Source: Paulownia fortunei (taxonomy: Eukaryota; Streptophyta; Magnoliopsida; Lamiales; Paulowniaceae). Taken from it: DNA of 64,000 nt. Position 1 is the stretch's first letter; every line of letters starts with the position of its first letter. The position numbers were made by a program, and so were the translations under genes. The notes below the pieces were generated by a model. It had not been told where the DNA came from. It did not search any database and was given only the letters and a program-made list of their open reading frames with translations. This document shows, one piece after another, positions 13,698-26,040 of the stretch. The DNA is taken from positions 1 through 64,000 of the forward strand of contig JAGSPU010000064.1 of assembly GCA_019321725.1 (NCBI GenBank). Reading direction: 5' to 3'.

Positions 13698-15996
13698 TCA
13701 CTCACCTTTACAGGGGACTTCTGTACAGCGGCAGACGGGCTTTCCAGAAGCTTCCCAACCGTTATAACCACGTTCCAGAACCATGACATTTTTTACTCCC
13801 ACATCGTTCACATCAGTAAGATAGTCGGCAAACCTTCGAGCACATTTGGGTCCACGAACCTGCAAAAGAATCATTTGGCAGTAAATTCTCCATTGACCAA
13901 CCAGTCAAGGCTCGTAACTCCGGCTTTTTGCACCATCTCCCTCTCTTCAACTCTCTTGAAGAAATGAATTAAACAAATAGCTAGTTATCTGCTCCGCCAG
14001 TATACACTTTGTTGAAACAGAGAGGGAAAGGGGGAATGAACAAGTGTTGGAATTAAACTGATGCTACAGAGGTAAAGTCACAGCTTTAGCCTAATGAGAG
14101 TTGCATGCTCCCAAGCTGACTAGTTAAGAAAGGTGAAATAACCATGTAGAAAGCAGAATGCAACTATTGGCAAATCCATTAACGTCTGACAAAATAAACA
14201 ATGGTGATGTTAACTGAAAGCACTATGTTCTAAATTAAAAGGATAATTAAAAGTCACAGCTAATAATGATCAGATCACTTGAAAGATTAATTGCAAGAGA
14301 GATATATGCAGATGGTTTAACCAAAAGCAAACATATAAAAAAAAATTAAAAATCAAACCATTGCAAAACAGAGACTCACAAGCGCAAACACACACACACA
14401 AAGGGACTATCGCAAACCCTCTCATCTTAATTCCACTTTTTCATTTTTTTGCCTTCCTAATTGATTGACACTCAAGCCATTTAGTTTCTTGATTGAACTT
14501 GAGTTCAGATCATGGTGTCCCTTTATTTTTCTACTGCAATGACCTATAACCCCTTTCTCACCTTTAATTTGTTAAACTGCCGGCAGCCTCATAAATTTTT
14601 GAATGTTTAGCAATTTCCTTTCCTCCCTAATTCTAGGCTGATGCCACTGTTTAATTCTTAGTACTCTCGTTGCACTTGAAAGTCTCTGCACATATGTAAT
14701 TCTCTTCATCCAACTCTAATCCCTCATCATGCCTGTCTCAGGTACAGCTTTGTCTGTGTCATGTTCAGACTCCCCTTCATCTGTAGTATGGTCAGTCCAC
14801 CTCTGATGCCCTTCATATTTGCATGCCTTCCCCATCTCAAAAATAAGATTCCCAAAAATACAATTTATTGTTTCTCAAGCAGAATGAAGGTTTTCATAGC
14901 AAAGAAAACATCCTAAACTGACTCGTATAGCGTTTGTATAAATTGAGGTTCACAGGTCTACTCTTGAAATCAGAAATAAGCCAATTCAACAATTGAGTCC
15001 AGCTAATTTGTTCCCACATGGGTGGTCAGCTTGGTAAAAATTCACTATTATATGATCATGCTTTAAGTTTTAACACAGAGATTTGACGTTATTACCATAA
15101 GGTACATTAGTTTCTCTCCATAGGCGGCATCTTCTTTAACAAAATTTTGAATTGAGCTGCGGATCTTAGTTTCGTGATGTATGAATAGAGGAGCAAAAGG
15201 ATGCATATAGAGGAATAGTAGTCAAGATGCTGCATATATTTGGTCCTTGAACAACCACAATCTACTGACATTTACCAAAATTGATGGATATAAAAAGCAA
15301 AAGGATAAACAGGCAGTCTAGGTCCTGCTAAGTTCAAGTATGGCGTACGGAAACACAGCCAGATAGCAGCCATAACTTTTACTAATACTTTGTTATAAAT
15401 GGCATAAATACTTGTAATGGAAACTAAGCAGGGCAAGGCAACTAAATATTATTGTATCGCTTTATGTCTTCTGCCAACGGATATCACTATCGCACTAACA
15501 TAAATGCACAGGCAAGTTAGCTAGGCCCTATTCAACAACCAAAGGCCGACAAGCTTGATCGACATTTTTACGGGGAAAAGTGGAAAAAATAAGGAGGGCC
15601 CTGTAAAATTCAAGTAAACCCCAAAACAGAACTGCCTTGATAAATTAAAAATGACAGACAAACTATGCTAAGAATAAATGGGAAAACAACTAAAAAAAAA
15701 GACCTGGCTGAGAGCACAGTGGAAAACAAGAGTATCTTTGCCTTTGGTAGCTTTAACGAGACTGGGCAATTTGTCAACAAATGTGTCGCTGGCAAAGTGA
15801 AGAGACCCAGCTATGTGCCCATCATAGCTCCTCTCATCATCCCTACAAAAACCCCAACAAATTAATACATAAAAAAAAAAAAATTCTTGATGAATGAACA
15901 TGTGACCGTATACCTGACATCAACGATGGCTACATTTGGTTGGTGTTCAAGAGATAGAAGCTCGGAGCCGGTGATGTATGTGATGCTCCGAGCCAT
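13698..15996 (-). CDS. CDC25-like phosphatase / arsenate reductase (rhodanese fold)
   Basis: This is a small single-domain rhodanese-fold protein of the plant CDC25/ACR2 type, able in characterised relatives to reduce arsenate to arsenite and to act as a tyrosine phosphatase in vitro. Exons are 15996-15914, 15842-15704 and 13859-13698, total 384 nt and 127 aa. Residues seen: [13 protein letters not shown] (34-46), the HCX5R active site HCALSQVR (69-76, catalytic Cys70, Arg76), [18 protein letters not shown] (102-119), and a C-terminal Cys cluster (117, 119, 124) in the zinc-binding region. The active-site loop is split by a 1.84 kb intron between Q74 and V75. The protein ends CKGE, slightly shorter than the CKGDCA ending I recall for Arabidopsis. 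An in-frame ATG at 16212 would add 72 residues; I chose 15996 (MARSI) because the conserved domain starts there and promoter-like motifs lie in the extension. Confidence 0.93.
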
Positions 15997-17366
15997 CGCT
16001 TTCTTCTTCTTTCTCAATCTGATCGTCACTCTTCTTTCAATCTTTCTCCTTTCACTTGTTTGACTGGGCTGAGAATTGGGCCGCCCGATGCCAAATGTAG
16101 GCCAGTCTTGGACTCGGAATTCTGGTTCAAACAACCCCAGATTTGGAGGTTTTATTTCCGTTTTTCTTTTTTTTTCTTTTATTTTTTGGTTGATGTTGTC
16201 AAGTTGACGCACACATATAATATGTGATAGGGGTGGATTTGGGCAAATGTTTAATTAAATTCGACTATTTCAAAGTTTAAATAATTATTTAAATTAAAAT
16301 TATTTTAATAAGCTCGGTACAATGGGCTCAAAGTTTAGTAACCACGTGCATTTTATACATAGGACCATAATTCGAAATCTTACACCTATAAATACACTTA
16401 TCTTTCATTTATAATTTCTCTTTCTTATTATTGCTATTCTATTCTTAAGATTTTATAGCATGTGAAAGCCTTTTGCTAATTCAATTAATGAAATAGCCAA
16501 TATTTATTAAAAGATAAGCATTTCACATCAATATGTATTATTTCTATATTTAATAAAAATCACTGATTGCCTTGTTCATTATAAAAATATTTTGTCCTTA
16601 AAACTAAACCAATGAAAATATTTTTTAAGTGTTTTCATCCCTCCAATTCAAAAATCAAAATGGATAATGAATTCATGTGATGTAGTCCTTGCTCTTTCAC
16701 AAAATATTTATGTAGATATTTGTTGTTCATACAATATATAATATTTTAAGAGTTAATGTTGTCTATTCTGTTATATACTTTATAGTTGGAGTGATTTTAA
16801 GTTAAAAAAGAATGTGATATTTTGAAGTCAAGATAAATCATAAAGAAAGAGGGTTATTAGTTATTTTAAATTTTAACTTAATTAACCTTAGCCCTCACTT
16901 GTAAAAATTATTGAACAAAATTTTGGGATGATTATATTCAAATTTAAATGTTGAGACTTTGATTTAGGAGGACTTGTACCGTAATTATTTAAGTCTTTAT
17001 GACTTAGTCTGACATGGTTTAACTTAAATCTCAATGATGTCCTAAATATTTTTAGGTACGTTATTATTTTTGCCCATGACAAAAGTGAGAGAATTCAACT
17101 TGGGGAGCCTTAAGGGTTTGGTAATGAGGTTTTACACATATAAGGGTTTTTTATTATATTAACAAAATATATGGGGAGCTTTTGCAATTTACTCAATTTC
17201 TGATATATCAAGCACCGTTTCCCGCTTGGGCGCAATTTTTCCCTCCCTCTTAGATTCTAGCCCAATTGCGTGCAAAAACCACACGACGCCCCAACCAAAA
17301 TTCCTGAATTTCTCAAACCCTAAAACTCCAAATTCCCCTCGCTCACCCCACGTTGTTACAAGTCAC
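15997..17366. promoter_or_regulatory. Divergent promoter region between the CDC25-like and RFWD3-like genes
   Basis: The two genes point away from each other across about 1.4 kb, so both promoters lie here. The first 220 bases next to 15996 are GC-richer and contain two Site II type elements. The middle, 16250-17100, is AT-rich spacer with no recognised gene. The stretch at 17226-17366 is in frame with the RING gene but has no ATG, and is read as its 5'UTR. Confidence 0.55.
16065..16082. promoter_or_regulatory. Paired Site II elements (TGGGCY)
   Basis: TGGGCT at 16065-16070 and TGGGCC at 16077-16082 lie 70-85 bases upstream of the MARSI start codon of the CDC25-like gene. Paired TGGGCY motifs are known TCP-factor sites in promoters of plant genes for cell proliferation, ribosomes and organelles. 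Position and pairing fit a core-promoter role; function is inferred. Confidence 0.45.
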
Positions 17367-20300
17367 ATGTGGGATCCCGACTATAGGAATTATCTAATGG
17401 ACTATTTGGAAGAGCATGGAATCGAACTGCCACTATCAGATCTCAATGACGAAGAAGAAGAAGAAGAGGAGGAGGAGGAGGAGGAGGAGGAGGAGGAGGA
17501 GGAGGAGGAGGAGGAGGAGGATGGTGCTGACAGGGATGGACTTTCCGGAACGACGTTCCGTCTGGTGTTGTACGGTAATCAAGGAAACGATATCAACTCC
17601 GTCACCGCAACGACGTTGTCGCAAGAAGTTGTGAACGTTGACGGTTTGGCTTCTGAGAATGCCGATGATGTGACAGTGGAGTGTGAACGTGAAAGCAGCA
17701 GCCAGAGAAGGGATAATAATGACAGTAAAGGGGGTGGAACGGCGTCCTTAAACGGTGACAATGATGAAGAAAATGGAGAGTTGAGTAGGGGTGAACTTGA
17801 TGGATTGTTTTGCCCCATCTGCTTTGAGGCTTGGTCCTCTGGTGGTGACCACCATGTATGGTATGCTCGTTATTTTGTTATTTTTCCCAGCTGGAACTGT
17901 TAGGAATTTAATATTTCAATTTGCATTTATTGATCCTATTTGGTTAATCCAGTTTACTTCTCCGTTTTTCTTTTTGGAATATTTAGTTGTTTGCCATGTG
18001 GGCATATATATGGGTTATCTTGTATAAAGAAATGGTTGCGTCGTCGAGGCTCAAGCAAGGTACTTTTAGTTTTTCGTTAGTTCTATTTCACGTGTCTTGT
18101 CCTCATGGAATTTATTGTGGACTTACATAGTTCACCCTTTTTATTATTTGATCCATTGTTGCTTATTTTCTTGGATTTCTCTGTGTTTTAGTGTCCACAA
18201 TGTAAAAAGAAATGTGGGATAAAGGACATTCGGCTACTTTATGCTACTCGAATAGTTGCTATTGATGGAGAGCTTCAAAAGGTGGTACTTCTGCCGAGAT
18301 TGCAAAGAAACTTTTTATTTTATTTTGGGTTAATTGATTTGGATTGTGTCATTTAGAAAAAAAAAAATATATTCTGCAGACAGTACGATTGCTTGAAGCT
18401 AAATGTGCGTCTCTTGAGAAACAGGTGAGAAAAATGCAGGAAAGTACAGTATTTTTATTTTTTTTTGTTTGGGTTTCTGACCATTTGATGAAATTTATGG
18501 ATTGTTCTGTGGATACAATTTGTATACAATAATTAACACGACATTTGTTCTCGTGTCAACTTGAAGCATACTTTTAAAAAGAGAATGACATATCAAAAGG
18601 CATGGCTTTGCTTTCCTGCTTTTGTTTCTTGCCACAAGTAGAGCTATTTTTTTTTCCTACTAAGAAACTTATATTCTATATTAAACTAACGCGACCAGAA
18701 TCTTGCTTAAAAGTTATGGAGTAGTATTTTTTGATGTTGTTTGTTTTTGCTCCTGGTTAGTTTTGAAACATTTGTATCTCATACTCTCGCTTGTCAAATT
18801 TTGTTGAGTAAGGTCTTGCTCGATAGCACGTAAAAGAAATCTGCTTTATAACCATTTGATTGAGTTTACTTCATTTTTCTATATGATATTGGGTAAGATT
18901 TTGCATGTAGTTGATTTTTTCAACAATGTAAAATTTCTCAATTTGCTGTACGTTACCTCGTTTATGCTGGACTCATTGTTTAAAAGCTTTGGTGGATATA
19001 TTATATGTATGGTGGTTGTATAAAAATCCTTTCATTTGTAAATCAACTGTGAGTCATAGTTTGTGGTATTGAGTTTCTTTTTGTTGCCAATTTATGTCGC
19101 CTTCGCTGATGTCTTCCTTTTATATCCACTAGTAGCTTCTTGCTTATCAGTAAAACTGAGTGTTGGGATCAGATAAATCTCAATAAACTAAATCTTATAT
19201 CTCATCTTGTGAGAATTCATGAATACACAATTCATTTCATGCGGAACAAATGGATCTTCACATTTGCATAGCAGTGTCTTTGATATATTTCAGGGATAGA
19301 AGTTGATCATATTTATTGGATACTATTTGTGATTGTTGCTTTCCAATAACAAGAGATATGCTTTTTTCAGCTTTTGACTGTAATTTTTCAATTATGGCCA
19401 AAATTAATGGCTGTTGCAAAGGTGATGCTAAGATGTAACAATTTTTTAAAAGGAAGAATAGAGATATGGCCTTAATATCATGGTTGAATGTGATGAGTTA
19501 ACAATATGGAACAATTTTGCTTTGAAGTTTTTGTTGTTTCATCCTAGTCATTGACCATGCCCTGCTTCTTGCTTTTCCTCAACATTTTGCAGGGCGCTGA
19601 CTGGTCTAAGAAGGAAGCAGAATGGAAGAAGAGAGAAGCTGATTTGGGCAAACAAGTTCGATATCTCAAAGAGGTATATGCATGTTTTTGCTGTTCACAT
19701 TACTTCATCTACTTCCTCTGTTGCCTGATTGTTCTAATCCATGGATAGTGGGATGTTTACGAATCATTTCTAATTTGATGTCTTTGGACCTCTTCCTTCT
19801 GTTTGGCCAATGTTTGTAATGCAAATATTCATTATCATCATCATCATTATTATTATTTAAGTATTAGTATTACTATAATTTCTGTTTTTTGTGGGGCATT
19901 TACTGTCAAATACTTATTATTGTGAATATGAACAATTGACGTCAGAAAGATTATCTTCCAATCATTTGTGTATTTGAGTTCTTGTTTTTTATGTTTTTGG
20001 TACGGGCACATTTACTGGAGACCATTATCTAGTTGGTAAAGTAAATCTGTGAACTGGTGCCTGGAATTCTGTGGAAAACCTTGAAGGGGTGGTTGCTTGC
20101 AAATCCATACTAATGATCATATGGATTGCATCTTTTTATGGTTATATTAATGAACCAGATGATTTTTGGAATATTATTAGCATTATTGTTGTTGTGAATT
20201 GGTTATTTCCATTTTGAATTAGTTGTCTTTAATTTGTGGAATGCCGAAACAAACAATTACTGGGAATTTCTTGATGTGTCAGGCATTGACGTTTTCTCTT

Positions 20301-23300
20301 CCTTCGCTTTTGTTATCCCTTTGTTATATGCAAGTCTTAGTGACATCTTATTACTCATTTTGGTGCTTACTTGAAAATTCTGGTCTTGCAGAGGACTCGT
20401 GGCTTGGAGGACCTTTTAGAAGATACGGAACGCAGGGCATCAGGATCATCTGCATCCAGTTGGAATTGTCTAGGAAAATCAACCTTGAGTAATTACTCAC
20501 TAAATAAACTTTTGTAGTGGATGGGAGTTATTTGTTTGTTTTTGATTTTTGTACTGGACATGCAGGAACTGATGATAACACTAATTTCCACATGCGAGGA
20601 TGTTCGAATAAATTTATGGTGCAGGTTTGTATTCTTCAAGAACTTTTTGTTCTTATTGCAATCTTAAATTAAGTATATATGGTACAGGAGTATAGGCAAA
20701 ACTGTTGTCCTGAATTGATGAATTTTAATGTCATGTAGATTTCAAATTAATCTATTTCAGATGCATAGGCTTTGAAGTTCTTTGTGGGTAACAAGTAAAG
20801 TATAGAAAAGGGTGTCATATCATTTGATGTATCTTATTCAAAGGCAAAAATCACCATAATTTCCAATTCTTGTGCAAATATTAAATACTCACAAAATTTA
20901 ATGAGTTCATTCCATTTTCTCAATCTAAATTAGATTTTTCAATTCATCTTGCAAAATAAAATTAATAAAAGAAATATATATTCCTTGAGAAATAGGAAAA
21001 TAGCAAAACACTTTGTGGTCCTAGTTCGTTCTTTTTATAAAATGATTTAGAAAGCGTTCCCTTCTTCTTCTAAAACTTTTGAAAATAGTGTAGGCTTTGG
21101 ATTATATTTGTAGCTTTTGAAACTAGAGCTGAAAAAAAAAATACAAATTTTGGCATTTTACTGGTTGAAGTAGAATGTGAATTGAAACCAAACATATCCT
21201 TAAATCTAGATCGTCAAATATTTTCAGCAACTACCACCGCAAGACCACTATTGCTGCCTTCCTCCAATGCAATTGTTAGCTGGTTCACTTAATCAATTGA
21301 CTTTCTTAACATCAATTACCACAGCTAATTTCTTACTTTAAAGCCTGTTCTCACCTCTGTAGCTGCTGAGCCAGCCACCCATTTTGTCATCTTATCCATT
21401 GTCACCAGTATCCAAGAGTTATATCTGAAACTCAAAATTGTTACCAACAGAGCATAGAAAATGCTTCCCTAAAAGGATTAGGAATCCAAACTGGGCCAGG
21501 GTTTTGTTGACTAATTTGGATTGAGCAATTTTTCTCTGTTTCTTGGTGGATGAGGTTGTTTAGGTCAGATGAATTCATGCTAACCAATTGAGCATTTCTT
21601 CGGAGTGAAAGTGTGCGAGAGAGAGAGGGGATGGGGGAGAGGGAGATGGACTTCATCTACACTACATAATTTAAGGGGCACGAATGATTTGCAAACATAC
21701 ATAATTTATGAGTTTTAAGTTTGTGAAATTTTAATATGAAAATCCGTAGGTCTAGCAGGTTGATATCAAATTTATGTCAAGATTTGTATCCAACCTAGTA
21801 TAGAGTACTGGACTGTAGGTTTTGAAACATGGATCCAAATCCAGCTATTGGAAATGATTCTGAAAGAAGTGCTGTTCATTACTTCTTTTCTCCTGATAAT
21901 ATTAACTTGATTTTATAAAGTTTTGCTCCATTTGATTGGCAATGTGTTATCAGAAAAAAAACTGTGTTTTGAAGTTTGATAGGGCATTAATTTTGACATG
22001 TTTGGGTGTTTTGAGGAGAAGCCATGCTTAAAATTTCAGAAAATAAACTAAAAAACTCTGATTTTTCAAAAATCTGTTTCTTGTTTTCAAATCTTTTTTT
22101 TTCCAGTTTGAGAACAGATTCTAATTCTGCTAAAAAATCTGTTTAATGGAAGTTAGTTGTCAACCAAATAAATATTCTTTTATCACCTGTCCTACATCAG
22201 CATCCATAGTTGACCCAATCAGAGTATTTCAGAAATACAAATACACATTTCAAAGTCAACTTGAAATTAATTTTTTGAATCTTTTTTCTGACGTAGGGGC
22301 AGTTACCTTGTTATGTATGGTGTAACAACGTTGATATTTGGATTGTCTTCAGTTATTTACACCATTTTAGGATTCAAAATTTGAAACTTGTGATATAGTC
22401 ATTGAATTCCTAGAATTGTTGTTCTTTGTGTGGGCACAAAGGAAAGCAATATATGACTTTTTGAGATTCTAGAAATTTTTCTCAAAATACAAGCACAATT
22501 TGTTGCAACAAGGCATAGTTGCTTCTTGAAAATTAGCCATTGCACACCAAGAGTAATTCAGCATTGAAAAATTGGATAAATAAAATCCATTAATTGGTTT
22601 TCCATCTTACAAAGGCAACTATCTTGGAAAACCTAAAATTTCATAGGCTATCCAGTTGTAATATGATGGATAATTTTCCTATGTTTAGGTTGGATTTGTA
22701 ATATGTAATGGAGTACTTTTGGAAATATCAAGTCTATTGTGCTGGAATTTGTGTTGTCCCTCATTTTTTCCTTGAAGAGCGCATGTGTTTCTTGTTCATC
22801 CTTTTCATCTTCCTTGGTTTTTTAACAGTAAGATTTTAGTTTATCTTTTCAACAGAGCATTATTGAATAAGCTTGTTAACTTTTAAACTAATGTCTGCTA
22901 TTATTTCTATAGAAGGACTTTCAGATAGATGGCGCTCGTCTCTTTGACATCGATTCTTCCAGTGAAATTTTTTTATTTGCTCGAAGGCTCTCAGGAATGG
23001 GGGGAGTGCATGTGCTGACCAAAGTAAAGTTTTTCAGTGTCTTCTGGAAAATGAATTTGTCCTATTAATTGCTTTGGTCGTTGATAAGCATTTTCTATTA
23101 TAACCATATCTAAAGGAGACAACTTGGAGTTTGTCATACCAATGTATTGACTGGATTTATCAGTTGCCTATGCATCGTGTGAACATCCATATAACTTATT
23201 TCTGGATTTTATAGGTGAGCTTGTTATCTAACAACGAAAAGGAGGACATTCGGCTCCCTGAGAACACAAAAGCTGTTAAGGATCTACGGGTTTCTCCTCA

Positions 23301-23357
23301 TGCTAGACTTGTGCTGTTGGCTTCCTTAGGAAAGAAACTATCAGTTCTTAGGTAGAG

Positions 23358-23400
<43 letters not shown>

Positions 23401-26038
23401 CGCGCGCGCACACACGCGCGCGCACACACAAATGAAATGATCATTGAAGCCGTTTAGCATTTTTCGTCACTGAATTTTGTTGTTTTTTTTCTTTATACTG
23501 ATGTTTCAGCACCGAAAGCAACAATACCATTCTTACTTACAATTTGCCGGTAATAACTTTTAACTGTCTTATTGTTCTGACTATGCAGATTAATAACTCT
23601 GATGCTTCCTGCATGTGTGAAGTAAATGCTTTAGATTAATTCCTTAGCTTTTGTATATTGAATGTTGAACATGTTCGTTCGTTCTTTCTTTCTTTCTTTC
23701 TTCTTCTGTAGAAAAGGGAGATAAGGCGGCCAGAAATTTGGATTCTGATTCTTAGCAATACCTGATCCTGGTTGAACAACATAGTAATTTATTCAATTAT
23801 ATATAGACATTCTCCATCTAGTGTGGGTGGGTGATGGAGTATTTTGTTATGAAAAGGCACAGGGCATAGGTGCTGTATAGAGAGTTATGACTGGATTAAT
23901 CTTTGCATTTGTCTATTAGAATGTGATTGCTACGAATCTACAAAGCTAATGTTCAGGTTTGTGTCTCCGATGAGATTTAACATTTTCGATGACTTTGTAG
24001 AGAGAACAGTGGAAATTAATGCTTCGTTTGGATGTAGGATTTGATGAAGTAAAACAGAAAAGAAAAATCAGTGAAAATCATTTTTTTTTCACATTTTCCT
24101 TCTGTCAAAATAAGTAATTGAATTTTTGTAAATGTAGTTGAATTTGATTAAAATTGAATTTATAAATCAACAACTATCTCTTGTATTTTTACTTCTACAA
24201 GCATCTTTTTTGTATTTTCTATAATATCACACAGAGAACACTTCCTTAATGTTAATTCTTGTTCAAATCCAAGATGTAAACAGAGCATGAGATTAAAAAT
24301 CCTGCCTCATTTGTGTTCTTGGAGTCTGGACAAGCTTCTGCCCAGTATTTTGAATTTTAGAAACATCTGGCTACTATCTTGGAAGCCTAGGCAAGCTTCA
24401 GAAAATATTCAAATAAATTGGAAGAAGCATTCACTGTAATATGGTCTGCTTTCATCAGGATCTTCCCCTTTTGTTAGTTTCATTGGTTGGTCATTATTAT
24501 TGTTTGGACTGTATGGATAAGTTATGTCATGAAATGAATAGAGAATCATGTTCCATCTTTCTTGAAAATGGTTTGGACTACATAGTATTACTTTCCATAT
24601 TTTCTGAAGTTTGCAAGTTGAAGCTCTATTGATTTTGAATTTTCAGGCTGCTGCCTGGTCATGTTCATGGGATATTTGCAGTTCACATTATGTATATGCG
24701 GGCTTGCAGGTTCAGACATTTGGCATCTGTCTTAATCTGTTGCACTGCTATTTTGCATTCATCTGATTTAATTATTAAATTCATGCAGAATGGCACAGTT
24801 TTGCAGTTCGACATGCGTCACACCATGAGACATGTGGAATCCTTGACTGGGTTGACAAGCAACCCAATTCATACATTGCATTCTGTTTCACCTGATTCAT
24901 CTCTCAGTTCCGGCATCAGAAGTGTTCTAACTGCATCTTCACTTGGCTTATGTCAATGGAATTTTGGTGGAAGTGAAGAAAGGTATGTTTATTTGCTTTT
25001 TCTTTCCTGTTCAAGCTATTCCTTTTGTCCTGTATATCTAAGCCCTACCAAGTAATTATGACATTTGGAAGCAGTTAAATTAGGGAGAATTGGGTTTTTC
25101 TTTTGAGAATACTTCTTGAGATGTTAGAGATTAGTGATAACTGGTTACTCCCTATGATTAATCAATATCTGGTTGGTGGTGCCCATTGCATCTATGCTGT
25201 AATTATTGTTAGTTTTTTCATTGTACAGAGTGGCAGATTTGAACCTCCACGAACTAACCACCACCACCACCAGATTTTTTCCGTACTTTTTTTTTTAAAT
25301 TTCTGCAACAATAAGAATTTTTATCAGCTCAACTGTGCACTGTAGTTACACCATATAAACAACTCTTACCTTAATTTCTTCACAGTTTACTTACCTACCA
25401 TTTTGTTTCTCATTGCGCCTCCTTTATTGAGTCCTTAAGAACCCTTGTTTATCAGACAATTCTCTTTTTATTTCAAAATGTATATATGATCAAGTTATTC
25501 ACTCCTGCAATACTTATTTGATTGGATTCCTTAACATTTTATTTGTCATTGTTATTGTAGGCCATATTTAATTCCTGAATCAGACAGGCAAGGAGTTTGT
25601 ATATCTCTTGCTTATTGTAAATCTAGTGATGATATTGTTGCTTCATATCGTCCTAAAATTGAGACATCTGGTGACCTGGAAATTTCTCAACCAACACTTA
25701 CTGCACCTGGGCAAGGGACACGGGGAAGTCATGTCCTTTACAGAAAAATGGGTTGCACATACCAAAAATTGGGAGCAACTTGTGCCAATGTGAGTGATAT
25801 CCGACTGCCAAAGTCTGCCATTATAGATGGGGTATATCGAAACCCTGTGTTTGCTTCTGGGGATGAATTGACATGTGAACTTGTGTTGCAAGAGTTACCA
25901 TCTCTAATGGTTGCTGAGCATCTTAAACCTAAAAAATTTCCTATTCGTGATGTCAAGTACATCCGTCACTTAAGTTCAGGACTACTAAGCTGTTTGAGTG
26001 AGGATTCATTGCAGCTATTCACAGCCAAGCTCTTGTGA
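17367..26038 (+). CDS. RFWD3-like E3 ubiquitin ligase (RING plus WD40)
   Basis: This is a plant homologue of RFWD3, which in animals ubiquitylates RPA and RAD51 during crosslink repair. Exons: 17367-17860, 17987-18059, 18192-18281, 18380-18424, 19593-19673, 20392-20488, 20566-20624, 22913-23023, 23215-23351, 23510-23549, 24647-24709, 24789-24982, 25561-26038. They total 1962 nt, 653 aa. An acidic N-terminus with 23 Glu (29-51) precedes the RING at 149-193 (CPIC, LPCGHIYGLSC, CPQC). The RING position normally held by Cys after the His is Gly174, as I recall in animal RFWD3. A coiled coil follows (about 210-260), then a WD40-type beta-propeller to the end. The first ATG in frame is at 17367; the open frame continues upstream to 17226 only from a TTG. 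DNA-repair role is inferred from the family. Confidence 0.93.
17451..17519 (+). repeat. Trinucleotide tract encoding 23 consecutive Glu
   Basis: Five GAA codons are followed by 18 GAG codons in exon 1 of the RFWD3-like gene, bounded by Asp28 and Asp52. The long pure GAG run is prone to slippage, so its length is likely to vary between individuals. The open frames on other strands here (poly-Arg, poly-Leu) are by-products of this tract. Confidence 0.9.
23361..23430. repeat. Compound microsatellite (CT)n-(CA)n-(CG)n in RFWD3-like intron 9
   Basis: A (CT)n run at about 23361-23392 is followed by 38 bases of strictly alternating pyrimidine-purine at 23393-23430, made of CA and CG blocks. It begins only nine bases after the intron's GT donor at 23352. 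Confidence 0.9.
23673..23708. repeat. (CTTT)n-type microsatellite in RFWD3-like intron 10
   Basis: A short run of TTCG and then TTTC/CTTT units ends in CTTCTTCT. It lies inside the intron between exons 23510-23549 and 24647-24709 and has no coding effect. Confidence 0.75.
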
Positions 26039-26040
26039 AG

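Noticed and set aside
17226..17366. N-terminal extension of the RFWD3-like protein
   Set aside because: The frame is open but begins with TTG, not ATG; the first ATG in frame is 17367 and gives a family-like start.
17416..17634. Poly-Arg and poly-Leu open frames
   Set aside because: They are the other reading frames and strand of the GAG repeat that encodes poly-Glu.
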